From the NCBI GenBank assembly GCA_038503035.1, contig JAVSML010019104.1, positions 19,477 to 83,476 on the forward strand: a DNA stretch of 64,000 nucleotides. The letters run 5' to 3'. Source of the DNA: Crocodylus rhombifer. Taxonomy: Eukaryota > Chordata > Crocodylia > Crocodylidae. The translations under genes and the position numbers were made by a program. The notes under the pieces are model-generated. The model had not been told where the DNA came from, ran no database searches, and saw nothing but the letters and a program-made list of their open reading frames with translations. This document shows, piece by piece, positions 35,801 through 47,297 of this stretch (position 1 is its first letter; each line of letters starts with the position of its first letter).

Positions 35801-36866
35801 ACACTCCCTGTACTATTTTAATACATATTCTAGCCAGTGCCAGTGCTGGAATGTTTGTGCCTTCCTTCATGCAGGGAGGTCAAATTCCTTATTCTATAAA
35901 CTTTGTACTCAGAAGAATTGACTCTTAGCAGTGCTGGTGCTATAAAACAGAGGTGTGGCTGCTAGAGATAGGAAACTGAGCAAGAACGGAACAAAGATAC
36001 AAACAATGGGATCCTTTACTGGGAGGAAATTTGACTCCGTGAAGTATTCAAGGTTCTGCCATGCATATTTCCTCCACCACATACCTTCAGTGGTGTGGGT
36101 GTGACAACTTTCTGGAAGGAGCACAGGGATTAGAAAATTCCAGAGGATACAATCCTAAACCTAGTTAAACATGAAGAGTAGATGCTGTCTGTACTCTCCT
36201 AGCCACCCACCCAGAAACACAATCTCATCAATGCCTAGCAAATTATTGACTTTGCTATCCTAGCTATCCCCTACTCTCCCATTATGGGAATTAGAGGCAT
36301 GGAAAGTACTTAGCTTCTGTGGAAGAACTCAAACTTCGCGTTGTGGTAGAATCAGAACTGAGAGAGCCAGCTTTTCTTTATTGAGGGCTATACTGTGATC
36401 ACAGGGGGAATTCCACACAGCAAGGGGAGTCACCCACTTGTCTGTTTCAGAGGAATCCTCCTCCTCGCTAAGTTTTCAAGCATTTTAATACTTAAGACAG
36501 ATAAAGAAAGAAAAAAAAAACGACCTTGGAGAAATGAAAACAAGTTTACTTAATTGGACACCTGTGCACAGTGTAGTAAGACATGCAGGATTTCTTATCT
36601 CAAAACATGTAACTGACATAAGCAGCATCAGCACTTCTGGTCTCTGCCTGCTTTTCTAGTCAAGTAGGCCAGAAGCCCGACTAAATTTACTCCTACACTT
36701 CCAGAAAGGAAAGATGTCATTGAAACAATAGTTCACAGAAATTAATGATATTTTCCATTTCCTTTGTTCTTTTTAGTGCTAAACACTACAAAGAAAAAAA
36801 AGTGAATTTTAGCTAAATTTCACAACTAGAGTAGCAGCAGAGGAAGGAGTCCGCCTTGACCAGCTA
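32804..36866. other. Non-coding, nothing recognised
   Basis: About 4 kb of AT-rich sequence with chance ORFs only. It may be intronic or upstream HRH1 sequence. No repeat family was assigned. Confidence 0.4.
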
Positions 36867-36943
36867 TTTAATGTCTGTAAATGAATAACTTTTATAACAA
36901 ATACTGATAATGTCAAGACATTAGGCTGCTTACAGACATTAAA
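36867..36943. repeat. 14 bp perfect inverted repeat
   Basis: TTTAATGTCTGTAA (36867-36880) is exactly inverted at 36930-36943, with about 49 bp between. This may be the ends of a very small MITE or a chance hairpin. Confidence 0.7.
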
Positions 36944-37398
36944 CACCTCCCTCCCCCCAAAAAAACAGTGCTCTACTTTAAATGAAGTGCACTCCCACAC
37001 CAAACCCAGCACACAGCCAGAAAAGGCACTAGTTGGACAGGGTTCACCCAACTTCTGTATAGAGCTGGTGTTTTAATGAGTCTTTCTTAGTGCTTTTATC
37101 AAATAGATGATTAACTCAGCTTTAAATAAAAGCACCAAAAAGCCCTGCTGAAGTGCTTGATCTATACAGACACTGTGGAACCGGGTCAAATTAATGTGCT
37201 GCTTCTTCCAGTAAAGCATGCTTTTTTGTTTTGTTTTTAAATGGCTGTAAATGGCCTCAGATATGTATGGGAATTTATACAAAAAACTTGAAAAATGTGT
37301 AATTATGGGAAAATACATCTGTCCCAAAATATATTTCCCAAATAAAGCTGAGCAACAGGAGAAAGATTGTTGAAACAGCTGCAATCTTGCTTGCATAC

Positions 37399-37422
37399 GT
37401 GTGTGTGTGTGTGTGTGTGTGG
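37399..37422. repeat. (GT)n microsatellite
   Basis: A GT dinucleotide tract of about 24 bp. Confidence 0.95.
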
Positions 37423-37719
37423 TGCTTTCTCTCTCATTCCCGTAGCAGTTAAAGTGACTCACCATCCCTAACGGTGAAATGCTATTCCCATTCTAATGTG
37501 GAACTGATGCACAGGGTACATTACGCAAATCCAGAAAGCTTATGGCAGAACCAGGAATGAAGCCTAGTGCCCTCTTAGTCTCATGGCAGCATCCTATCCA
37601 CTTCTCTCAATGTAAATGGCCAAAACATAAGTAGACATATAAATTTTGGTGCTGATTTAGAATCACTTCAGTAATTGGGGTGTGTGTGTGGGGGGGTGTC
37701 AATTAATACTGCATTTTTG

Positions 37720-37959
37720 CTACACAAGACGCTAACTGCTCAGTAGCTGAATAATACTAGGCAGTAGCACATCACAGCAACAACTGTGCTAATATGCTAC
37801 TGCACAGTATTATTAGGCTACTGCACAATAGCATCACTAAAAAGGCGTTCACCAGCACTACTGCACAGTAACTCCAGTGCCTGCACATTTATTTAGAACT
37901 TGATTATAGAAGTACTAAATAAATGTGCCGTAACCACTGCACAGTAGTATCTTGTGTAG
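37720..37959. mobile_element. Palindromic MITE
   Basis: The left end CTACACAAGACGCTAAC and the inverted right end CTACACAAGATACTACTG share the first ten bases, and cagtagc/actgcacagta words repeat inside in both orientations. It is about 240 bp and non-coding. A relative is at about 57549 (ctacacgagacgctgagtag). The target duplication was not resolved. Confidence 0.6.
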
Positions 37960-39540
37960 TTGTGCCCACTGAGTTCAAGGCCTGTTCCAGGAAACTGCTT
38001 TTCTGTTTATAGTCATTACAACCTTGAATTTGCATGCATATGAGCTGTGATTTCCTCTGTAAGTGACTTTAAAAGGTTCTGAGGGTTTTACATTTGGAGC
38101 ATGATGAGGCGGAAACAAGCAAGACAATATTTAATTGGCAGATTTTCTCCATACTCTGTTCCTTCAATATTAATATGAATAACATTCCCTGTATGTACTT
38201 CCCATCTAATTGTTTTTAAATAAAACAGAATAATCTCTTTCAGGAGTTCATAAATTCTGTCTAGGGATTGAGGGACTTGACTGCTGGTATCTATCTTCCT
38301 GCTGCACTCCACTTTTAACAGCTGCCTTTTCCTTCTCCACTGTGGAAACTCATGCTCTCAAATGACTGCTGTCATCCAATCTTGGATCTTGGCAACATGC
38401 AGCCTGCTCTGCTTGAAGATGCAAACAAATTCTGCTATGTCAGAGCCAAATGATGGGGGCCCTTGTCAGCTGTGTACAGAGAAGGAAACTGTCTTTCCTC
38501 TTTTCCATACCTCTTGCATAGCTAAGCAATGCTTTTCTACAAAAGAAGTCTGTGTATTCTCTGCTCTCATAAATTTCTGCTTTCTGAAAGTGAAAAAAGG
38601 AAGAGAAAAGTCAGGATCACAGGGATACTTCTCACTTTGCACTTGCCCACAGTGTGGTATCAGTATAGCAAGGAAACAGTGAGCTTCAATTTAAGGACTG
38701 AACACAGAATAGCTCTGGACAGGCTGTATTAGTTAAGACATAGTTTTCATGATATTCATCCCTTGGCAATGCAGCTCCACAATGCCTTCTTCTCAAAGCT
38801 GTGGATTCAGTATGACATTGGTACCTCTACTGTCATTAAGTTAATCACTACAATTCCATGACATGAATAACACACTGTGCAGCATGTTTGTCCTATAGAA
38901 AATACTCTGAAAAACAGCATCCCTTCTTAATACCATACCACTCAAATGTACACCCGTCCCTCTCTCTAAACTATTTTAACAGAACATTGTTAGTACCATA
39001 ACAACTCTATTTTAACATTTAACTTTTTAATATAATTTAACATTGAGAAGTATTAATGTTCCCTCCACTGCAAGCAGGACCCTGTTGATATATAACTAAC
39101 TATAAAGAAAACAAAGGCTAACATCTTGGATAACTATTAAGACTTGTAAGTCCTGACTTTCTAAAATGCCTAAATTCATTATTTCCAGGAAAGGTAAAAG
39201 CTTTCACTATAATTGGAAATAAGCCATGGTACCTTGTTTGTTACTGTATACCAGGAGGAATATAAAAGGTGTAACTGTTTTATATTTTTATTCTCTTTTC
39301 TGTATAACTGCTGCGTGGCACTCTCACATTTATGTAACCTTGAAGTCTTCACTGTTAATCAAAACAACTGCCTGGTACTACTCTCCGCTGGCAGTAGGCC
39401 ATGCACCTGCACTCTGTAAATTTTACTTCTTATCTAAAAAGTGTCAGTTTTACAGAAACGAAACTTATGTAGAAAATCTGCCTAGTAACTACTATGTAAA
39501 AGAAATTATCCTATCCCTGTATGCTTAGCTTATATCATAG
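37960..39540. other. Non-coding, nothing recognised
   Basis: AT-rich sequence; ORFs of about 100 codons (38362-38682, 39226-39528) have no recognisable domain. Confidence 0.45.
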
Positions 39541-39743
39541 TTAGTGTCATAGAGGCAGTCCAACCAACATCTATAAAGAGGCAAAGAAGCAGGAAACAGC
39601 AGAGATGACAACTGGAAAACTCTTTAGGCCTGATCACCCTGCAGACCGGTTCTCAGCCTCCCCGCCTGGGCGTATCCCAGCGAAGACAAAGGCCTCGAAA
39701 ACCCGACAATTGACAACGACTCACCGTGTTACAGTTTTGTACT

Positions 39744-40219
39744 CAACATCCCATTTATGAGCTGTTAACCACTTCTGGGACTTAAGGAGCAGGCAGCCGC
39801 ACCTAGCATTGGACTAGTTCCAGTGTTGCAATGCAAGGACTTGCTCTGGAACCCCGTGAACCAACAGACCCCCTTTGTATCCGGCATACTGTAACCGAAG
39901 AACCATCGGAGACTCCACTTCTCGACTGCCTCTCATCGTAGCTTAGACAGCATATCTACGCTCCCTGTACTTGTATTTACTGCAACTTCATTCCAGCCGG
40001 CCTCCCCTCTTATTCGTAAGAGGGTGAGGCCAGGTGAGTGAATAAAACACTTTGTTTTACCTTATATCTACTCTGTAATAACTTCTACTACTAACATCCC
40101 ATCTCAATGAGCTGTTGACCAGTTCTGGGACTTAAGGAGTCGGCAGCCGCACCTAGCATTAGACTGGTTCCAGTGTTGGAACGCAAGGGCTGGCTCTGGA
40201 ACCTCGTGAACCAACGGAC
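39744..40219 (+). repeat. Direct repeat of about 127 bp, offset 348 bp
   Basis: Copies at 39744-39869 and 40092-40219 share cttctgggacttaaggag-type words, gcagccgcacctagcatt, and ctggaac..cgtgaaccaac with scattered mismatches. The flanks of the two copies do not match each other. Confidence 0.85.
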
Positions 40220-40279
40220 ATCCTATAGACTTATTACAAAGAAAACTAACAACTTACTCTAAGTCGTCTACTTGTGCCA

Positions 40280-40470
40280 GCTCGGCGAACCTCGAGGGCG
40301 GCTATAAAGCTACCTCCAATCCCGCCCCACAAGCCGCACGCTCGCACAGCTCCGCAAAGCCCGCGGCTCCCCAAGCAGTGCCGGAACCGCTAGCCCGGCA
40401 TTCCGCCACAAAAGGCTCTGATGACTCACTTTTTACAGGTGCCAGTAAGCCCAGTAAGCTCCACCATGAA
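40280..40470 (+). promoter_or_regulatory. CpG-rich promoter-like cluster
   Basis: Within about 190 bp there are a TATA-like word (gctataaagc, about 40300), CCAAT (about 40315), a GC box-like ccgcccc (about 40322), many CpGs, and an AP-1-type TGACTCA (about 40423). No downstream gene is visible. It may belong to the repeat element around it rather than to a host gene. Confidence 0.35.
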
Positions 40471-40641
40471 CAGAAGAAGAGTGGGAGTAAGTTTTTAGAG
40501 ACAGAGAATCGGGGCTGAACCACCCTGAGGGAAGACTCTAAGAACAACCACAAGTAGAGAAAATAAGGTCTGGGCTGGAAATTTGAATCTTTATTAATCT
40601 CCAGGAAGAAGGCACACTTTGTCTTCAGACCACATATACAG

Positions 40642-41733
40642 TAGGCATCTGTGACGTGGCTAGTGTTTGCTTCAGATTCGGCCAATTCGGGGGACAGTGA
40701 TTCAATTCGGTGATTCGAATCACTATCCTGAATTGATTTGGATTAAGCTGATTTGGAGATTCAGCTTGTGCTGAATCTCTGAATCACACAGACCCATCTG
40801 TCAACCACTCTCCCAAACCCCAGCAATAGCTGCTCCACCCACCCCAGCTCCTGGCTCTTTGAAAGAAAAAAAAAGCCCCAGCTGCCAGGCTGGAGGGCAA
40901 TCCCCATTGCCCCCACTGCCCCATGCTACTTGGGGGGGCTCTGCACGAGCCCCCTAACCCCCCCGCTGTTCCAGCCCCCACCCCTATGGCTGCCCCGCCT
41001 GCCCCAGCTCTGGTCTTTTAAGAGAAAAAACCCCAAAAGACCCTGAACTCACTGGTTCCTTCCCAGTGGGGGGGTGATCCCTGCTGCCACCCACTGCCCC
41101 ACACTGCATAAGGGGCTCTGCATGAACCTCCAGAAGCCTCCAGGCTGCTGCAGGAGCCAGTGAGTTCAGGGTGTTTGGGGTTTTTTTTTTAAAGGGCTGG
41201 AGCTGGGGCGGGTGGGGCAGCTGTCAGGGTGGGGGCGGGAGAGCAGGCAGGGGTCAGTGGGGCTTATCATAGAGCCCCCTATACAGTGTGGAGCAGTGGG
41301 AATTGCCCTCCTGCCTGGCAGCACCTGGTAAGTGGGACTTTTTTTTAAAGCACCTGGAGTTGGGGCCAGGTGGGGCAGCCATGGGGAGGGGGGTTGGGGG
41401 AGTGGGTGGGGGTTGAGGGCACTGGGGAGAGCCTGGGGGAGCAGGTAGGGGATGGGGCCTGTCACGGGTCCCCCCTGGTCCCCTCTCCCCTTCTCCAGCT
41501 CCCCCTCCCCCTCCTTACCAGCTCTGAGTCTGGCTCCAGCTCCCTGATGCAGCAGGCAGGGACTGCCCAAATTGAAGCTCTCAGAATCTTTTCCAAATTA
41601 ATTTGGAGAGCTTTGAATCAATTTGGACCTTTTTATTGGTCCTCTGGTTCAATTCAGCTTTGGAGATTCGGCCTGCAAATTGGGCCGAATCTCCTCTGAA
41701 TCAAATCAGCACCCGAAGCTTCACACAACTTTA
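40642..41733. mobile_element. hAT-like non-autonomous element
   Basis: The left subterminal region (gattcggccaattcgg, gattcgaatcac, gattcag words) and the right subterminal region (gattcggcc, gggccgaatctcc, gaagcttcacacaac) are mutually inverted. The whole middle is a loose palindrome of GC-rich blocks (ccccagctg.../...cagctgggg). Flanking octamers atatacag and atacacac agree at 6 of 8, so the ends are tentative. ORFs inside are low complexity. Confidence 0.55.
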
Positions 41734-41991
41734 ATACACACACTGTTCTGTGCCAAGCTGAGAAAGCAACCAACTCCCAATGACACTCTGTTCTTCAACC
41801 TTAAGTGATAAACACTTAAAACAACAAATGATTAAATTCCTCTTCTTGCTTGAAGACTTGTTTATTCCATCAACAAAAAGCAGTAAAATTACATTCTGTG
41901 CAAATTGGCCCTTGAGTGATAATTCTCACAGAGGCTTGAGAACTAACTGCTTTCAAAGCATAGCCATGTATAACTCAGTCTTGTTTTCATA

Positions 41992-43055
41992 GAATCACAG
42001 AATCATAGAAAATTAGGGTTGGAAGGTGTTAGGGTGATAATATTTGGATCTTGGGAAGCACTGGATTTGCATCTGAATAAAGGCTTTAATCTGTATCTCA
42101 GGAAAAGCTGCTGGTCACAAGGCAGAAGGATATATTAAAAGTAACATTGCAAATGCTTAGGCAAGCAGTTTTCTAACAAGGTCTTAGTGTTAGAGACCAT
42201 TGTGTAAGAAGAACAAGATGCAGCCCACCAGCTATCATCAGGAGATAAAGCAGAAGCAAGACCTTGGAGATGAAGAAGGAGTCAGCAAGAAACCAGAAAG
42301 AACCAGCAAGTGACAGGAGAAAGCGGAGGTCAAAGTCTTGAGCATGCGCTCTTAGCAGAGAAGCATGTAAGTGAATGAAATGCATAGGCAATTCCATGCT
42401 AATGAAGTAAATGGTAAACCGAGGCGGAGCTTAAAATGGGAGGAAAAATGGGTGGAACAGAAGGAGGGACGGAGGTGGAATGAATGTTAACAAGTATGAA
42501 CCAAGGTGCATGAAATGTGAAAAGAACTAATGTTTGGTGCAGGTCCCCGATTTGTTGGTTTTTTAGGAATAAAGCCATTGTGAGCAATGTGTGCTGGTGT
42601 TTGCTCTCTGCCTCCACTGGCTAATGAGTAACAGGATCCATGAGCAATTAGATTGTCATCTCCCCAGTCGTTGGGCGCTGCATGGAGTCGGGATCTAACA
42701 GAAAGGACCTCAGGTGGTTATCTAGTCCAACCCGCTGCTTAAAGCAGGATCATTCCTAGCTAGATCATTTCAGCTAGGGCTTCATTGATCTGGGCCTAAA
42801 AAACTATCAAGGATGGAGGTTCCACAACCTCTCTAGGTAACCCATTCCAGTACTTCACCACCCTCCTAGTGAGAATTTTTTTCCTAATATCCAATCTAAC
42901 CCTTCCTGGCTGCAATTTGAGACCACTGCTCCTTGGTCTGTGATCTGCCACCACTAAGAACAATCTAGCTCTATCCTCTTTGTAATCATCCTTCAGGTAG
43001 TTAAAGGTTTATATCAAATCCCACCTCTGTCTTCTGTCTTCTGCTCTTCTCAGCC
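41992..43055 (-). mobile_element. CR1 copy F, part 1 (3' end portion, antisense)
   Basis: It begins with the CR1 3' terminus read backwards (atagaatcacagaatcatag, gggttggaagg) and continues after the solo LTR (from 42701) with ggacctcaggtggtta, ctagtccaacccgctg and the antisense ORF2 C-terminal region, stopping near 43055. The same element resumes at 47298. It is the oldest layer of the nest. Confidence 0.88.
42027..42700 (-). mobile_element. Solo LTR inserted in CR1 copy F
   Basis: It begins TGTTAGGGTG and ends GGATCTAACA (inverted TGTTAG/CTAACA ends), 674 bp, with AATAAA at 42568-42573 near its 3' part. Flanks ggaagg (42021-42026) and gaaagg (42701-42706) are a 6 bp target duplication with one mismatch; removing one copy restores the CR1 sequence ttggaagg-acctcagg. 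No internal viral genes remain. The poly(A) signal is in plus orientation, so transcription would be plus-sense; the strand is given relative to nothing else and is uncertain. Confidence 0.82.
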
Positions 43056-43824
43056 AGACTGATTGACCTGCTCCACCAGGCTTTAAACTAAGCCCGCTGG
43101 GAGACGGGGGGACTACCGCAACTGCTGGCCCACTGAGCAACCCTTGCAAAGCCAGCAGGCCAAGGCACTTAAGGGAGTCCACCCCTACCCGAGCCGTGGT
43201 ACAATCTGTGGGCAAGGCAAGAGCCCCCAAGGGGACACTTGCCTGCCTGTACACAAATGCCAGGAGCTTGGGGAATAAGCAGGAAGAACTCATCCTCCTG
43301 CTTAACACAAATAATTACAACATCATAGGGATAATGGAGACCTGGTGGGACTCTGCCCATGATTGGATCATGGGTATAGATGTCTATACCTTGTACAGGA
43401 GAAATTGAGTACATAAAAGGGGCAGGGCTATAGCTCTTTATGTTAAGGAAAGCTGATGTTGGCGACCAGGGTGGAAGACTGGAGACCCTCTGGGTTAAAA
43501 TCTGTGGAGAACATGGCATGAGGACACAACGGTGGGAGTCTACTAGAGACCTCCCACCTAAAGTCAAGAGCTGACCAGAAGTTTGCCCAAGAACTGGCTG
43601 AGGCCACATCCTCCAGGACCATGGTTGTCATGGGTGACTTCAACTACCCAGACATCTCGTGGGAGGATCGCTCAGCAAAAGCCGAGCAGTCGCAAAGCTT
43701 CCTATCATGCGTGGATGACCTCTACCTGACTGAAGAAGTCTACGGGCCAATGAGAGGTAAAGCACTGCTCAACCTGGTACTGGCTACTGGGAATAACCTA
43801 ATCGGTGCCCTAGTGATCAATGGG

Positions 43825-45053
43825 TGTCACAGGGTCACGTAGGTGCCCCGTGACTGGGATTGAGATTGACAGAGCTGCCAATCACCAGGGCAGCTCAGGT
43901 GCTGGTTGCCAGGGCGACCAGGCGGGTCAGGTGGCCAGAAGGGGGCAGGGCCGGGCCTTTATAAACAGCTCAGGCCGGAGCCTGACCAGCAGTTCCCTTC
44001 TGGCAGCCACAGGAGCAGGAGCTCTGTGGCTGAGCTGAGTGGCCAGAGTTGGTGATTGCAGCCTTACCTTGCTGACCGGCCGCAATGATGCTAGGGAGGA
44101 GAGAACCCTGAAAGGAGGTAGGGTGGAAGCCCTGCTGGGGCTGGGAGTTTGCATTATGAGCGGGAAGGCTCTTTGTTGGTTTTGTTACAGCCGTTTGGGC
44201 TTGGCTTGAGTTATGGTTAACCGGAGGACCGGGTGAGGCTGTAGGGGAGTGAGGAGGCCTCACGGGGGCTCCCCAGCAGCTTGGGGGTTCCCGGTGCCCA
44301 GTAGGGGCACAGTGCCAGTGGGGCACAACTGTTTGCGCCGGAGAGGCGCGGTGTTGCGCCGGAGAGGCGCAGTGTGCGGGGTTTTGGACCCCAGCCCGTA
44401 AGGGTGGTGTTTTGCCCAGTGCGGCAAAGGACCCAGAGAAGGGTCAGGGGGCCAGGCACGGCTGGGGCCACCTGAGCCCCAAACGCGAGGAGCATGGTGT
44501 AGGCCCAGAAGGGGGACAACGGCTGTGGAGAGCGCAGCAGGGACCCTGAGAGGGGCAAGAGGCGCTAGAGGCGCGGCAGAGGCCCCGAGAGGGGCGGGGA
44601 AGCCCAAAGGTGGGCGATAGGCCCCAGAGTGGAGCAACGGGCTGAGGAGTAGCACAAGACTGTAACAGGCCCAGGGGCGCTGGTAACAGGGCGGCGGCTG
44701 CGAGCCAGGCCCAGGGTCGCCAGGTGGGTGACGAGCCCAGGGTGCCAGGGAGAGCACCAGAGGGCAGGGGACCACACAACTTCCCGGGGAACAGCTGCGA
44801 GGCTTGGGGTGTGCTAAAGGGGAGGTTTGGAGGCACGCATAGCCCTTAAGGCAGGGGTGCACAGCGGTACCCCATATGGAGTAGGGGTAGGAACACACAC
44901 ACCGTCTACTCGGGGATAAAGGCAGCCTCCCATACAAACCTATTTATTATCAAAGTCGTGGCGGGCGAGAATCTGAGGGTGCTGAGTCCACCTTGAGTAA
45001 CGGTAGGGGGTGCTAGGGAGTTCACGGCCGCTCCTAGGCCCCACTCCCTCACA
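43825..45053 (+). mobile_element. Long LTR (1229 bp) inserted in CR1 copy G
   Basis: It begins TGTCACAGGG and ends CTCCCTCACA, and is flanked by atggg (43820-43824) and acggg (45054-45058), a 5 bp target duplication with one mismatch. Deleting it joins INGKLGDSDHK of the CR1 frame. A TATA box is at 43960-43965 (cctttataaacag), so U3 is short and the rest is GC-rich. No AATAAA was seen. Long antisense ORFs (for example 44260-44937) are composition artefacts. Confidence 0.78.
43958..43966 (+). promoter_or_regulatory. TATA box of the 43825 LTR
   Basis: TTTATAAAC in a GC-rich context, about 133 bp from the LTR start. Confidence 0.6.
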
Positions 45054-47297
45054 ACGGGAAGCTGGGTGACAGCGACCACAAGCTGATCACCTTCACTATC
45101 CACCGTAAAGCTGGCAAGTAAGTCAGCAACACAGAAGTCCTTGACTTCAGGAAAGCTGACTTTGACAACCTCAGGAGGCTTGTCATTGAGGCCCTAAGGG
45201 ACCATGACCCCAGGGAGAGGGGAGTTCAGGAAGAGTGGTTGCTTCTCAAGGGAGTGATCCTCAATGCACAAGCTAATTCTATTCCATCTCAGAGGAAAGG
45301 CAACAAGAGAGCACAGCAGCCCCCCTGGCTCTCCAGGGATCTAGCAGACCTCCTGAGGCTGACAAGAAAGGCCTACAAAAGGATGGAGGATGGGATTCAC
45401 CTCCAAGGAGGATCATTCTACACTGGTCCAGTCCTTCAGGGAACAAACCAGGAAAGCCAAGGCTGCAACTGAACTCCAAATAGCTTTGAGTATCAAGGAC
45501 AATAAAAAGTCCTTTTTTCAGACATGTGGGGAGCTGGAGGAAAAGCAAGGGCAACATTGGACCCCTGCTAAACCAGATGGGATAACTGACAACTGATGCC
45601 CAGGAAAAAGCCAACCTATTAAATGGGTACTTTGCATCAGTCTTTCATCAGTCCCATGGGATGTCCATACCCACTATGGGACAGGGAGATCTGGGTGAGG
45701 GAGTACCCCTGCCTTCCATCAATGCTGACCTCGTGAAGGAACAACTTGAGAGGCTGGATACCTTCAAGTCAGCTGGCCCTGACAATCTATACCCCAGGGT
45801 ACTCAAGGAGCTGGTGAGCATCATAACCCAAACTCTGGCATGGATCTTTGAAAACTCCTGGTGCTCTGGTATAGTGCCTGAAGATTGGAAGAAGGCCAAT
45901 GTGGTGCCTATGTTGAAGAAACAGAGGAAAGTGGATCCGGCAAACTATAGGCCCATCAGCCTGACCTCTATCCCAGGTAAAGTCTTAGAAAAGTTTATTA
46001 AGAGGCCATCCTTAATAGACTGGCTGATGCCAACATCCTGAGGGAGAGCCAGCATGGGTTTGTTGCGGGTAGGTCATGCTTGACCAATCTCATTTCCTTT
46101 TATGACCAGGTGACCTATCACCTGGACAAGGGAGAAGAGATTGATGTCATATATCTTGACTTCAAAAAAGCCTTCGATCTGGTATCCCATGTTTACCTCT
46201 TGGTGAAACTGGCCAATTGTGGCCTTGAGTCCACCACGATCTGCTGGCTGGAAAATTGACTCCGTGGTTGGAGCCAGAGGGTGTTAATTGACGGAAGTCA
46301 ATTGTCATGGTGCCCTGTGACAAGCGGGGTCCTTGGACCCATATTGTTCAACATCTTCATTAATGATGTGGACGCTGGAGTCAGAAGTGGACTGGCCAAG
46401 TTCACCAATGACACCAAACTTTGGGGCAAAGCATCCACACCTGAAGACAGGAGGGCGATCCAGGCTGACCTGGACAGGCTCAGCAAATCGGCGGACAAGA
46501 ACCTGATGGTGTTTAACACTGAAAAATGCAGGGTTCTCCACCTTGGGAGGAAAAACCTGCAGCATCCTTATAGGTTTGGCAGTGCTACATGGCCCAGCAC
46601 TATGGAAGAAAAAGACTTGGGGGTCATCATTGACCACAAGAAAGATGAACACGAGCCCTCAATGCAATGCTGTGGCTAGTAAAGCGAGCAAAATGCTGGC
46701 TTGCATTCATAGATGCTTCTGAAGCAAATACTGGGACAACATTCTCCCCTTGTACTCGGCCTTGGAGAGGCCGCAGCTGGAGTACTGCATCCAGTTTTGG
46801 GCCCCACAATTCAAAAAGGATGTGGAGAAGCTTGAGAGAGTTCAGAGAAGTGCCACGTGCATGTTCAGAGGTCAGGAAAACAGACTTTACGACAACAGGC
46901 TGAGAGCTATGGGGCTCTTTAGCCTGGAAAAGCACAGGCTCAAGTATGATCTGATGGCCACCTATAAGTTTATCAGGGGTGACCACTAGTATTTGTGGGA
47001 ACACTTGTTCACCAGAGCGTCCCAACGGATGACAAGGTTGAACAGTTATAAACTACTGCAAGACTGTTTCAGGCTGGACATAAGGAAGAATTTCTTTACT
47101 GTCCGAGCCCCCAAGGTCTGGAAAACCCTGCCAGTGGAGGTGGTTCAAGCACCTACACTGAACACCTGCAAGAGAAAATTGGATGCTTATCTTGCTGGGA
47201 TCCTATGACCCCAGCTAACTTCCTGCCCTTCGGGTGGGGGGCTGGACTCGATGATCTCCCGAGGTCCCTTCCAGCCCTAATGTCTATAAAATCTATG

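Larger units (their letters stand above)
39545..40500 (+). mobile_element. Unclassified CpG-rich element, LTR-like features
   Basis: Composition changes sharply from AT-rich to CpG-rich. Promoter-like CTATAAAG occurs at about 39570 and 40301, AATAAA at about 40041, and a consensus donor CAGGTGAGT at about 40033. A 127 bp segment is present twice (39744-39869 and 40092-40219). No RT, gag or transposase is seen. It could be a composite LTR or a non-autonomous retroelement; the ends are not defined. Confidence 0.4.
43056..47297 (+). mobile_element. CR1 copy G, near full-length ORF2, inserted in copy F
   Basis: The order of ORF2 blocks is complete: endonuclease start CLYTNARSLGNKQEELILLL and IIGIMETWWDSAHDW (43235-43370), MGDFNYPDISWEDRS (about 43630), then the LTR at 43825-45053, then DSDHKLITF (about 45070), RT blocks GPDNLYPRVLKEL, NYRPISLTSIPGKVLEKF (about 45945), FTNDTKLWGK (about 46402, catalytic FxDD changed to FTND), [17 protein letters not shown], and the 3' end RKNFFTVRAPKVWKTLPVE with a terminal ctataaaatctatgaa. 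About 3.0 kb without the LTR. Frameshifts and stops are many. Confidence 0.9.

Noticed and set aside
38362..38682. 106-codon ORF with several Cys (CQLC, CPQC) suggesting a zinc finger
   Set aside because: Cysteine spacing does not match a known finger and the frame lies in plain AT-rich sequence.
44260..44937. 225-codon minus-strand ORF rich in Pro, Ala and Leu
   Set aside because: It lies wholly inside the 43825-45053 LTR, has no domain, and overlapping frames are also open because of high GC content.
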